A DNA stretch of 37,082 nt from Pseudogemmobacter hezensis (GTDB taxonomy: Bacteria; Pseudomonadota; Alphaproteobacteria; Rhodobacterales; Rhodobacteraceae): positions 1 through 37,082 of the forward strand of contig NZ_JABJXT010000028.1 of NCBI RefSeq assembly GCF_013155295.1, given 5' to 3'. How positions within the stretch are numbered: the stretch's first letter is position 1; each line of letters opens with the position of its first letter. A model generated the notes under the pieces. It saw nothing but the letters and a program-made list of their open reading frames with translations. It ran no database searches and was not told where the DNA came from. A program made the translations under genes and the position numbers. Of the stretch, positions 23,557 through 31,683 are shown in pieces.

Positions 23557-24792
23557 ATGAACAATCTGCGCGTTAACGGCGGGCGTCTTTGGTCCAATCT
23601 GATGGACACCGCCCGCTTCGGTGGCACCGAGGCAGGCGGCGTGCGCCGACTGACCCTGTCGGAAGAAGACCGCAAGGTGCGCGCCTGGCTTGAAGCCCGT
23701 GCGCTTGCCGCCGGCTGCACCATCGCGCGCGACCGGCTGGGCAATATGTTCCTGCGTCGCGAGGGCCGCCGCACCGATCTGACGCCGATTGCCATGGGCA
23801 GCCATCTCGACACCCAGCCGACCGGCGGGAAGTTCGACGGTATCCTTGGCGTTCTGGCGGGGCTGGAGGTGATCGAAACCCTGAATGACGCCGGGATCAA
23901 GACCGAACATCCGCTTATGCTGGTAAACTGGACCAATGAAGAGGGCGCGCGCTTTGCGCCTGCGATGCTCTGTTCGGGCGCATGGGCCGGGGTCTTTTCC
24001 GAGGACTATGTGCGCGCGCGCCAGGATAGCGCCGGCACGAGCTTTGGCAGCGCGCTTGCGGGAATTGATGCGGCGGGCGATCAGCCCGTTGGCGCGCAGG
24101 ATTTCGCCGCCATGTTCGAGTTGCACATCGAACAGGGGCCGGTGCTGGAACGCGAAGAGCTGACCATCGGTGTCGTGACCGGCGTGCAGGGCATGCGCTG
24201 GTATGACCTCGAAATCACCGGGCGCGCAGCCCATGCCGGTTCAACCCCGATGGACGCGCGCGCCGATGCGCTTTTGGCAGCGGCCGGGCTGATCACGGGC
24301 GCCTCGCGCCTTGCGAAGGAACTGGGCGGCTATGCCACGGTGGGCGAGCTGACCATCGCCGAGCCCTCGCGCAATGTCGTGCCGGGTGCGGTGCGGCTGA
24401 CCTTCGATCTGCGCCATGGCGATGATGCGGGCCTTGAAGCCATGGAACAGGGGCTTCAGACACTCATCTCGGGCCTTGCGCCCGATCTGAGCGCGCAATT
24501 GCAACAGATCTGGTCCAGCCCGCCCGTCCATTTCGACGCCGATTGTCTGGCCTCGATCCGCGAGGCCTCGGCCAGCCACGGTCACAAAGACATGATTTCG
24601 GGCGCCGGCCACGATGCCGCCTATGTGGCGCGCAAAGTTCCGACCGCGATGATCTTTGTGCCCTGTGCGGGCGGGCTGAGCCACAATCCTGCCGAAAGCG
24701 CCACCGTCGAAGATTGCAGCACAGGGGCGCAGGTGCTGCTGGACAGCGTGCTGATCCATGATCGCAGACTCACGGCCAGAGCGGCAGAATGA
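23557..24792 (+). CDS. Zn-dependent N-carbamoyl-L-amino-acid hydrolase / beta-ureidopropionase family (M20)
   Basis: 411 residues, the family's normal length. The motifs are complete: GSHLDTQPTGGKFDGILGVL (81-100; metal His83 and Asp94), NWTNEEGARFAPAMLCSGAW (Glu near 128-129), FELHIEQGPVLE, RAAHAGSTPMD, and near the end GAGHDAAYVA and SHNPAE. This set is diagnostic for the carbamoylase/allantoate amidohydrolase/beta-ureidopropionase group, which remove the carbamoyl group (or a similar C-N bond) as CO2 and ammonia. The start is one base after the ThDP enzyme stop. Being next to a guanidino-active enzyme, it likely acts on a ureido product. Confidence 0.9.
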   Translation: MNNLRVNGGRLWSNLMDTARFGGTEAGGVRRLTLSEEDRKVRAWLEARALAAGCTIARDRLGNMFLRREGRRTDLTPIAMGSHLDTQPTGGKFDGILGVLAGLEVIETLNDAGIKTEHPLMLVNWTNEEGARFAPAMLCSGAWAGVFSEDYVRARQDSAGTSFGSALAGIDAAGDQPVGAQDFAAMFELHIEQGPVLEREELTIGVVTGVQGMRWYDLEITGRAAHAGSTPMDARADALLAAAGLITGASRLAKELGGYATVGELTIAEPSRNVVPGAVRLTFDLRHGDDAGLEAMEQGLQTLISGLAPDLSAQLQQIWSSPPVHFDADCLASIREASASHGHKDMISGAGHDAAYVARKVPTAMIFVPCAGGLSHNPAESATVEDCSTGAQVLLDSVLIHDRRLTARAAE

Positions 24793-26135
24793 CAAGCGCC
24801 CTGACAGAGCTTTCCGAGGTTCTGGGTCCGGCAGGCTTTACAGCTGCCAGCGATCTTGCAGGCGGATCCTCCCTTGATGACGCAAGCGGCGCCGGCACCG
24901 GAACGCTGCCCCTCGCGCTTTTGCGCCCGGCCTCTGTGGCGGAAATCCAGGCCGTAATGCGGATCTGCTTTCACCACGCGATCCCTGTTGTCCCCCAGGG
25001 CGGGCTGACCGGATTAAGCGGCGGCGCCCTGCCCCGCGCAGATGCAGTGGCCCTTTCGCTGGCGCGTTTCAGTGGCGTCGAAGAGGTGGATCCGCTGCAG
25101 GGCACGATGACTATGCGCGCGGGCACCGTGCTGCAAACCGCCCAGGATGCGGCAGGTGAAGCGGGCTTTTTGTTCCCCATTGATCTTGGCGCACGCGGAT
25201 CATGCCAGATTGGCGGCATCATCTCGACCAATGCCGGCGGCCCGCGGGTGATCCGCTACGGCATGACACGCGACAATCTGCTGGGCCTTGAAATGGTTCT
25301 GTCCGATGGGACGCTGCTCTCGCATCTGTCACAGGTCACCAAGGACAATACCGGCTATGATCTGCGGCATCTTTTTTGCGGCGCAGAGGGAACACTCGGC
25401 GTCATCACCAGGGCGGTGTTCCGTCTTGCCCCCGCGCCGCCGCCTGTGCAGACCGCACTTTGCGCCATCGAACGGTTCGACGCCATTCCGGCCCTGCTGC
25501 AAAAGGCAAAACGCGATCTGACCCTCTCGGCATTTGAGACGATGTGGCAGGATCACTTCCTGGTCGGTGGCGGTCGCGGGGTTTTCAGCCCGCTGCCGGA
25601 CTATGCCCTGCTGATTGAGGCCGAAAACGGCGATCTGACGGCCTGGCTGGAATGGGCCTTCGCCGAGGGCCTGATTTCCGATGCCGTGGTTGCCACTTCG
25701 GGGGCGGCCGCGCAAAAGTTCTGGGACATCCGCGAGAACGTGCGCCCCGAGCGCAGTCTCAAGGGGTTGCACAATCTCGATATCAGCCTGCCGCTGGCGA
25801 AGACCGAGGCCTTTGTAAGCGCCTGCCGCGAAGGGCTTTTGCAGCTTGATCCACTGGCGCAAAGCTGGTTCTTCGGGCACCTCGGCGATGGAAATCTGCA
25901 TGTGATCGTCGATTTGCCGGGGCTGGGACCGGAAGGGAAAAAGCAGGTCCAGGATCTTGTCTATCCCATGGTGGAGAAATCCGGCGGCTCGATTTCAGCC
26001 GAGCACGGTATCGGATCGCTCAAGCGCGACTGGCTGCACCATTCCCGAAGCTCCGCTGAAGTCGCCGCGATGCGGGCCATCCGCACCGCGCTGGACCCGC
26101 TGGGCCTTATGAACCCGGGTAAATCAGCAGCGTGA
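24789..26135 (+). CDS. FAD-linked 2-hydroxyacid dehydrogenase (GlcD / D-2-hydroxyglutarate dehydrogenase-like)
   Basis: 448 residues; the ATG overlaps the carbamoylase stop as ATGA. N-terminal FAD-binding (PCMH/VAO-type) domain with PQGGLTGLSGGA, GGIISTNAGGPRVIRYG and GAEGTLGVIT; C-terminal FAD-oxidase domain with the metal-binding GHLGDGNLHVIVD and SAEHGIGSLK, as in D-lactate and D-2-hydroxyglutarate dehydrogenases. It oxidises a D-2-hydroxyacid to a 2-oxoacid, passing electrons to a quinone or flavoprotein. With the ThDP enzyme it could form a hydroxyacid-to-oxoacid-to-aldehyde pair. Last gene of the operon. Confidence 0.88.
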   Translation: MTSALTELSEVLGPAGFTAASDLAGGSSLDDASGAGTGTLPLALLRPASVAEIQAVMRICFHHAIPVVPQGGLTGLSGGALPRADAVALSLARFSGVEEVDPLQGTMTMRAGTVLQTAQDAAGEAGFLFPIDLGARGSCQIGGIISTNAGGPRVIRYGMTRDNLLGLEMVLSDGTLLSHLSQVTKDNTGYDLRHLFCGAEGTLGVITRAVFRLAPAPPPVQTALCAIERFDAIPALLQKAKRDLTLSAFETMWQDHFLVGGGRGVFSPLPDYALLIEAENGDLTAWLEWAFAEGLISDAVVATSGAAAQKFWDIRENVRPERSLKGLHNLDISLPLAKTEAFVSACREGLLQLDPLAQSWFFGHLGDGNLHVIVDLPGLGPEGKKQVQDLVYPMVEKSGGSISAEHGIGSLKRDWLHHSRSSAEVAAMRAIRTALDPLGLMNPGKSAA

Positions 26136-26664
26136 CGATGAAGGGAGGCCCCGCGAACAAGGGCAGGAAGCGTCGCAAGATGCTTCTGACCTGTGTCCGG
26201 TCTGGCAATCCTTGCCTCCCTGGCCTGTGATCGAATCTGCCCGCTCCCTGTGCGGGTATGACCATTTCAGGCGGGTCAGCACGGCAAGGGCTGATCTGAC
26301 GAAAATTAGCTTTTCCAAAATCATAGCTGCCCGATCCCAGCCGAAGCCTTCGCGGAAGAGCCGAAGGATTCCGAGAAGGCTTCGGGTATCTGCGGCAAAT
26401 GAAATGGCCGAACGCCCACAAGGATCGGCGCTTTATGCCAGATTGTTAAGACATTATTCGCCGTAGCTGCCACTTAGCCACAATATCCAATAATTGCATT
26501 ATCGGTCGTCTTCGAATTTATTGCAGAAATGGGCCATCTGCCACATCAGGACGTCGGAAATTGTCGCGCCGCCCTCTGGCATTGGCCCATAGCAACCAGG
26601 ATCAGCCTGCGGCAATACCACTGCGCCAAAACCCGTCGGGGCAGCAGATGAGCAATGAGGCAGA
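26136..26664. other. Gene-free stretch with a long-arm hairpin
   Basis: About 530 bases after the last catabolic gene. No reading frame shows a domain or a good ribosome binding site, and the sequence becomes more AT-rich from about 26440. A perfect 11-bp inverted repeat, CCGAAGCCTTC/GAAGGCTTCGG, lies at 26341-26351 and 26375-26385 with a 23-base loop that contains a further CCGAAGGATTCC half-site. No T-run follows. I cannot assign the rest; it may be older IS debris. Confidence 0.45.
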
Positions 26665-26767
26665 CAGCGGCGTCCCGGCGTGCCCGAGCCGACAAGCGAC
26701 AAGGATCGGATCGCTTCGCCGGATGGTCAAAATAGAGGGACAGGGCAATCTGCAGCAGACTGCAGAT
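26665..26767 (-). pseudogene. Degenerate N-terminal piece of IS3-family OrfB
   Basis: On the minus strand ICSLLQIALSLYFDHPAKRS then DPCRLSARARRDAA aligns by eye with the conserved OrfB start (ICKVLPIAPSTYYDHLAKRADP then ARLSDRARRDAALR). The start codon side and everything after RRDAA are lost. This short piece shows that the remnant once continued into a full IS3 element. It is too short to encode anything. Confidence 0.55.
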
Positions 26768-26814
26768 CGGCTTTCGCCATGGTCTCCCGGACCAGTGGCG
26801 TTCCCATGGCTCAG

Positions 26815-27144
26815 CTATGCGTGCTTCGATCGGCGGTCGGGCTCCGTCATCGCAAAATACGCTGAGGCTTTGCGAAAGATCCCGTTGGCGTGCCGCAGCT
26901 CCCGGTTCTCACGTTCCAGGGCCGTCATCCGATCCGACATCTCATCGAAGAGGCCGGGCCACTTGCTGCTGGCGACTTCGGCCCTCCTGGCCCAATCGTT
27001 CAGGGTCTGGGCCGCACCGCCAATCTTCGCCGCGATCGAGATCACCGATTGCGAACACGCGCCATGCTGGCCTTCGTTGTCCGGAACCATCAGAACCGCG
27101 CGCACGCGAAATTCAGGGGAAAACCTCTTCGTTGCCTTGCTCAT
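26815..27144 (-). CDS. IS3-family OrfA (remnant element)
   Basis: 109 residues from the ATG at 27144: SKATKRFSPEFRVRAVLMV start, helix-turn-helix around IAAKIGGAAQTLNDW, then [20 protein letters not shown] leucine-zipper-like tail. The frame is open, but it is clearly diverged from the copy at 13131-13454 (for example PDNEGQHGACSQSV versus [14 protein letters not shown]), so this is an older IS of the same family. Without OrfB it cannot make a transposase, though the protein itself could be made. Confidence 0.7.
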   Translation of the reverse strand: MSKATKRFSPEFRVRAVLMVPDNEGQHGACSQSVISIAAKIGGAAQTLNDWARRAEVASSKWPGLFDEMSDRMTALERENRELRHANGIFRKASAYFAMTEPDRRSKHA

Positions 27145-27212
27145 GATGCTTCACCTTACGCAGGAGTAGCAGCCTCCGGCAAGTCCGGCGCGGCTCAGAT
27201 CAGCCCGGCAGG

Positions 27213-27926
27213 CTATCCCACGACAAAGCCTACCCGGTCCGCGCAAAAGGCAGAGCAACCGAAACTGACCAGGTGCCCCTCCGGATCGACGTCCTGCTTG
27301 ACGGCGACGATCAGCGGATGCGTTCGCGGCATGCCGAGAAGGCGAGCCTCTGCCACCGACGGCAGCCGGGACTGAAGCCTGGTCGTGACCCGGCGATAGT
27401 CGCGCACCCCGAAGGCCTGCAATGCCTCGGTTGGCGAGGTGGTCTGATGAAAAACCCGGTCAATGCCGGCAAATCGTGGTGTGGGGAAATGATCCGAAAC
27501 CAGACCGACCGGCCGGCCCTCGATCTCGATCAGGAGCCGGACCTGAACGCAATCGCCGCCCGGGGCCAGACCAAGGGTCCGCGCTGTCTCGCCATCCGCA
27601 GGCACGGTCTCGGCCGAGATAAGCCGCCGCGCGCCCGGCAATCCCAGCATGGTCAGATTGGCGGACAGCCTGGTGCGCGAGTCCAGCGAAAAGGCGATCA
27701 CCCGGTTGCGCACAAAGGTTCCGCGCCCCTGCTCGATCAGGACCACACCGGCAGCCTCAAGGCTGGCCAGCGCCTGGCGGACGGTAAAGCGGCTGACGCC
27801 ATGGTTGCGCGCCAGCTGGCTCTCGGGCGGCAATTGGTCTCCTGGCTGGTATTCTCCCGCCTCGATGGATGCTGCGATCAACTTTGAAACACCCCGCCAA
27901 AGCGGGTTGTCATTACACCTGACCAT
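27213..27926 (-). CDS. GntR-family regulator, HutC/UTRA subfamily (PhnF-like)
   Basis: 237 residues. The N-terminal winged helix-turn-helix has the classical LPPESQLARNHGVSRFTVRQALASLEAAGVVLIEQGRGTF pattern (about 30-70). The C-terminal part (about 90-235) is a UTRA ligand-binding domain. In the operon context UTRA regulators sense imported small molecules (histidine intermediates, phosphonates, amino sugars). It is divergent from the dipeptide-type importer operon with 174 bases between, so it is the likely repressor of that operon. PhnF-like is a resemblance, not an assignment. Confidence 0.87.
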   Translation of the reverse strand: MVRCNDNPLWRGVSKLIAASIEAGEYQPGDQLPPESQLARNHGVSRFTVRQALASLEAAGVVLIEQGRGTFVRNRVIAFSLDSRTRLSANLTMLGLPGARRLISAETVPADGETARTLGLAPGGDCVQVRLLIEIEGRPVGLVSDHFPTPRFAGIDRVFHQTTSPTEALQAFGVRDYRRVTTRLQSRLPSVAEARLLGMPRTHPLIVAVKQDVDPEGHLVSFGCSAFCADRVGFVVG

Positions 27927-28100
27927 TGTCGGCCCCGATTACGTTCCCTGAGCGAGCCTGACACAGTTTTGCGTCGCTGCCGTGACAGCAAGCCCCGGCA
28001 GCGGACCTTTGCGAAAATGGGTCTGTCATTGAGACGTTAGACAGTTCGGCCACTTAGGCGCCGAACCGGGCCGATGGCCCATGCACGTTCCGAGGATCCC
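27927..28100. promoter_or_regulatory. Divergent control region of the UTRA regulator and dipeptide-type importer
   Basis: A 174-base intergenic region that must hold both promoters. An inverted repeat CTGTC/GACAG lies at 28023-28027 and 28040-28044 with a 12-base spacer; a second GACAG occurs at about 27982. These could be UTRA operator half-sites, but the arms are short. The importer start has GAGG five bases before the ATG at 28101; an ATG at 28074 is in frame but has poorer spacing and would add residues ahead of the signal peptide. Confidence 0.3.
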
Positions 28101-29684
28101 ATGCTTCCGCTCAACCGTCGCAACTTTCTGTCAATTTCACTGGCCGCCGGCGCTTTGCCCGTCTTTGCGCCCGCCGCCTTTGCCCCCGCCGCCTTTGCCC
28201 AGTCAGCCGAGCGCCCTGAACTGCGCATCGCCGTTCAGGGGCTGCCGGTCAGCCTCGAGCCGGTCAACGCCATCGGCAATGTCGGCAACCGCATCACCAA
28301 CGCCATTTTTGACACGCTGATCCGCCGCGACTTCCTGGCGAACGACCAGGGCTCGGCCACCGATCTGGTGCCGGCCATCGCCGCATCCTGGGCACGCGAA
28401 GACGACCGCACGCTGCTGGTGACCATCGCCGAGGGGGTCAGGTTCCACAACGGCCGTGACGTCACCGCCCGGGATGTGGCCTTCAGCTTTTCGGCCGAGC
28501 GTATTTGGGGCGACAGCCCGATGGTGCCCCGCGGTCCGCTGTTCTCGGCGCAGTTCGAATCGGTCGAGGCCATTGACGATCGCACCGTGCGGATGCGCAC
28601 CACCGCCGCCGACTGGTCCCTGGAAAAGCGGCTGGCCTCCTGGATTGCCTGGGTGGTTCCCGAGAAGGAATACCGCGAGATGGGCCCCGAGGCCTTCGGT
28701 CTCGCCCCGATCGGCACCGGACCCTACAAATTCGTGGAATTCGTTCCCGGTGACCGCGTGGTTCTGGAAGCCTTCGACGACTATTACCTTGGCCGGCCGA
28801 CGGCCTCTCGCGTGACCTTCTCGGTCGTGCCGGAAATTGCCACCCGCGTCGCAGGCCTGATCAGCGGCGAATATGAGATGGCCTGTGCCCTGGGCCCCGA
28901 CAATATCCCGATGCTATCGGCCGAGCCTGAGGTCGAAGCGCGTGCCACCCAGATCGAGAACGTGCATCTTTACATTTTCCAATGTGATGCGCCGGTCGTG
29001 TCGGACAAGCGGGTGCGTCGCGCCCTGAACCTTGCCCTTGACCGCGACCTTCTCAACAAAGCGCTTTGGGGTGGTTTGGCAGGTATTCCGAACGGCTTCC
29101 AGATCCCGGCCTATGGCGCGGTCTATGATGCCAGCCGCCCAGGCTTTGCCCATGATCCCGAACTGGCGCGCAGCCTGCTGGCCGAGGCCGGTTACGCCGG
29201 CGAGCAGATCACCTTCCGGACGCTGAACGATTACTATGTCAATTCGGTCGCCGCGATCCAGATGATGATGGAGATGTGGAAGTCGGTCGGGTTGAACGTC
29301 GACATGCAGATCCTCGAGAACTGGAACCAGGTGCTGGAACCGGGTCTGCAGATGCGCAACTGGTCGAACGGCTTCCAGATGCCGGATGCCTCAACGCCGC
29401 TGACCTCGGACTGGGGTCCGACCGGCTCGGCCCAGACCCTGCACAAATGGCAGGCTCCGGTTGAATATAACGAGCTTGCCGCCAGGGTTGCCAGCCTGCC
29501 CGACGGCGAAGAACGGGCCGCAGCCTATGCGCGTCTGATGGATATCTGGGAAGATGAGGCCCCCGGCGCCGTGCTTTACCGCCCGGTCGAGGTCTATGGC
29601 GTTCGCCGCTCGATCAACTGGCGCCCGGTGACCTTCGAGTTCATGGACCTGCGCCCCTACAACCTGACCTTCGATCAAGCCTGA
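28101..29684 (+). CDS. ABC importer substrate-binding protein, family 5 (dipeptide/oligopeptide/opine type), Tat signal
   Basis: 527 residues. A twin-arginine start, LNRRNFLSISLAAG, is followed by a hydrophobic stretch that contains the repeat FAPAAFAPAAFA, caused by a 15-base tandem duplication near 28168-28197. The mature part is a family-5 binding protein (layout of DppA/OppA/NikA): SLEPVNAIGNVGNRITNAIFDTL, VRFHNGRDVTARDVAFSF, FAHDPELARSLLAEAGY, WEDEAPGAVLYRPVEVYG. These bind peptides, opines, nickel or phosphorylated compounds, so the ligand is open. It heads an operon containing a phosphodiesterase-type enzyme. Confidence 0.9.
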   Translation: MLPLNRRNFLSISLAAGALPVFAPAAFAPAAFAQSAERPELRIAVQGLPVSLEPVNAIGNVGNRITNAIFDTLIRRDFLANDQGSATDLVPAIAASWAREDDRTLLVTIAEGVRFHNGRDVTARDVAFSFSAERIWGDSPMVPRGPLFSAQFESVEAIDDRTVRMRTTAADWSLEKRLASWIAWVVPEKEYREMGPEAFGLAPIGTGPYKFVEFVPGDRVVLEAFDDYYLGRPTASRVTFSVVPEIATRVAGLISGEYEMACALGPDNIPMLSAEPEVEARATQIENVHLYIFQCDAPVVSDKRVRRALNLALDRDLLNKALWGGLAGIPNGFQIPAYGAVYDASRPGFAHDPELARSLLAEAGYAGEQITFRTLNDYYVNSVAAIQMMMEMWKSVGLNVDMQILENWNQVLEPGLQMRNWSNGFQMPDASTPLTSDWGPTGSAQTLHKWQAPVEYNELAARVASLPDGEERAAAYARLMDIWEDEAPGAVLYRPVEVYGVRRSINWRPVTFEFMDLRPYNLTFDQA

Positions 29685-29686
29685 GA

Positions 29687-30655
29687 ATGACCAGAACCGA
29701 ACCGGCCGCAGCGATGCTGCGGCCAACCGGAATATCCGAAGGCATCAGGGTCAGGGGTGTGACAGTCACCACCCGGAACCATGCCACTGTTCTGGTCGAG
29801 AACCTTGAGATCGACCTGCGCTCTGGCGAGATCCACGCGCTTGTCGGCGAAAGCGGATCGGGCAAAAGCCTGTCGGCACTGGCCATTCTTGGATTGCTGC
29901 CGCCCGCGCTGGAGATGACCGGCCAGATCACACCGGCCTTGCGGCCGGGCCGTGACGTGGCTCTGGTGATGCAGGACCCGGTCGCGGCGCTGGATCCGCG
30001 CTGGCGTGTCGGTCGTTTCCTGACCGGGCAGTTTGCACGGCTGGGCGACTTGCCCCTATCCGCAGCCAGAACCGCTGCGCGGGCCATGCTGGGGCGGTTG
30101 GGCCTGACCGATATCGACAGGGTGATGGCGGCCTATCCGCATCAGCTGTCGGGCGGCATGGCGCAGCGGGTGATGATCGGTGCGGCTCTGGCCGGCTCGC
30201 CTGCCTTTCTTCTGGCGGATGAACCCACGACCGCCCTTGATGTGACGACACAGGCGCAGATCCTGTCACTGCTGCAGGGGCTTTGTCGTGATCAGGGGCT
30301 TGGCATGCTGCTGATCACTCATGATCTTGGCGTGGTTGCCGAAACCGCCGCGCGAATGACGGTCCTTTATGGCGGTCAGGTGATGGAGCGCGGGCCCGCC
30401 AATGCCGTGCTGCCCCGGCCGGTTCATCCTTATACGCGGGCGCTGTTGCGGGCGATGCCGGATCTGGCCAGCGCGGCGCCGCCTGCGCCCATCGCGGGGC
30501 AACCTGGCCGCCCGTCGGGCCGGATCGGCTGTGCCTTTGCGCCGCGCTGCGCGCAGGCAGGTCCGCTTTGCACGGCCGCGCGGCCGCAGCTTCGCCCGCG
30601 CGGCGACGGCGCCGGGGACTTTGCCTGCCACCACCCCGAAGGGGATGCCGCATGA
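29687..30655 (+). CDS. dppD: Dipeptide-type ABC importer ATPase (DppD-like)
   Basis: 322 residues; starts two bases after the binding-protein stop (an internal ATG at 29714 is an alternative). Walker A GESGSGKS (about 61-68), Q-loop [12 protein letters not shown], signature [12 protein letters not shown], Walker [14 protein letters not shown]-switch LITHDLG. The C-terminal oligopeptide/dipeptide extension with cysteines ([14 protein letters not shown]) is present; in this family these often hold a 4Fe-4S cluster. It forms the ATPase pair with the next gene, whose start overlaps its stop. Confidence 0.9.
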   Translation: MTRTEPAAAMLRPTGISEGIRVRGVTVTTRNHATVLVENLEIDLRSGEIHALVGESGSGKSLSALAILGLLPPALEMTGQITPALRPGRDVALVMQDPVAALDPRWRVGRFLTGQFARLGDLPLSAARTAARAMLGRLGLTDIDRVMAAYPHQLSGGMAQRVMIGAALAGSPAFLLADEPTTALDVTTQAQILSLLQGLCRDQGLGMLLITHDLGVVAETAARMTVLYGGQVMERGPANAVLPRPVHPYTRALLRAMPDLASAAPPAPIAGQPGRPSGRIGCAFAPRCAQAGPLCTAARPQLRPRGDGAGDFACHHPEGDAA

Positions 30656-31683
30656 CCCCGCTGATCCGCGCCGAGGCGCTGAGCCACAGCTACAAGACCC
30701 GCCGCTTTCTGCGGCCGAACCTGTCCCATATGGCGCTGGACGGCATTGATCTCTCACTGGCGGCGGGGGAGACGCTGGCGGTGGTGGGCGAAAGCGGCTC
30801 GGGGAAGTCGACGCTGGGCCGAATGCTGCTGGGCATCGAGCGTCCGACCGGGGGCAGGGTGTCTTATGAAGGCCGCGATCTGTCGTCCTTTGGCCCGGCC
30901 GAGGCGCTTAGACTGACCCAAGACCTGCAAATGGTGTTTCAGAACCCTTCGGCGGCGCTGGACCCCAGGCTTGCCGTCATCTCTCAGATCGCTGAGCCCC
31001 TGCTTATCCACAAGCTGGCAGGCCTGGCCGAGGCCCGCAGCAGGGCGGCCGAAATGATGGAGCGGGTGGGGCTGCCCCCGCCCCTGGCCAACCGGACACC
31101 AAAGTTGCTGTCCGGCGGGCAGCGGCAGCGGGTGGTAATCGCCCGTGCCCTGATGACAGGCCCGCGCTTTGTCGTCTTTGACGAGGCGGTCTCGGCACTG
31201 GACGTTTCTGTGCAGGCGCAGATCCTTGAGCTGATCCGCAGCCTGCGCCGGTCCGGTGGCTTCGCCAGTCTGTTCATTACCCATGATCTGCGGGTGGTGC
31301 GCCATGTCGCCGACCGGGTTGCGGTCCTGTATCTTGGCCGTCTGGTCGAAGAGGGGCCCGCCCGGCAGATCTTTGCCGCGCCGGGGCATCCCTACACGCG
31401 GGCTTTGCTGGCGGCCATTCCCGGCAGCCCGCTTCCCCGCGCCGCCCGGCTGCACGCGGGTGAGATCCGGCGCGAGGTCGGCCTGGGCTGCGCGCTTGTT
31501 TCCCGCTGTCCGGTGGCAAGCGCCCTTTGCGCGCAGCTGACACCACCGCTGGTCCGGCTGGCACCGGGCCGCCGTCTGACCTGCCATCACCCGCTGCCCC
31601 GGCCCGCCCCGCGTGCCCAGGGCGCTGAAGCGGCTACAGCCGGCCTGGTCCATTCTGTGGCCAGCCAGGAGGAATCAGCCTGA
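30652..31683 (+). CDS. dppF: Dipeptide-type ABC importer ATPase (DppF-like)
   Basis: 343 residues from the ATG at 30652 (ATGA overlap with the previous gene; a longer frame is shadow). Walker [11 protein letters not shown]-loop QMVFQNPSAALDP, signature LSGGQRQRVVIARA and H-switch FITHDL are standard. The Walker B reads FVVFDEAVSALD, with Ala where most ABC ATPases have Pro after the catalytic Glu; the Glu itself is present. The C-terminal extension shows CALVSRCPVASALC and an unusually long Pro/Ala tail. Works with the DppD-like subunit. Confidence 0.9.
   Translation: MTPLIRAEALSHSYKTRRFLRPNLSHMALDGIDLSLAAGETLAVVGESGSGKSTLGRMLLGIERPTGGRVSYEGRDLSSFGPAEALRLTQDLQMVFQNPSAALDPRLAVISQIAEPLLIHKLAGLAEARSRAAEMMERVGLPPPLANRTPKLLSGGQRQRVVIARALMTGPRFVVFDEAVSALDVSVQAQILELIRSLRRSGGFASLFITHDLRVVRHVADRVAVLYLGRLVEEGPARQIFAAPGHPYTRALLAAIPGSPLPRAARLHAGEIRREVGLGCALVSRCPVASALCAQLTPPLVRLAPGRRLTCHHPLPRPAPRAQGAEAATAGLVHSVASQEESA

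Larger units (their letters stand above)
26665..27197 (-). mobile_element. IS3-family remnant (left end, OrfA, degenerate start of OrfB)
   Basis: The left end on the minus strand is TGAGCCGCGCCGGACTTGCC starting at 27197, a divergent form of the repeat at 36957 and 13509. An intact OrfA follows and then a decayed beginning of OrfB. The rest of OrfB and the right end are absent. The element stops 15 bases short of the GntR/UTRA gene, whose stop it nearly touches. Confidence 0.78.

Noticed and set aside
22509-23936. 475-codon minus-strand frame opposite the ThDP enzyme and carbamoylase
   Set aside because: Shadow of two clear genes; residue use is not protein-like.
26107-26466. Small frames on both strands after the FAD dehydrogenase
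   Set aside because: Overlapping frames on both strands with no motif; the sequence looks like debris.
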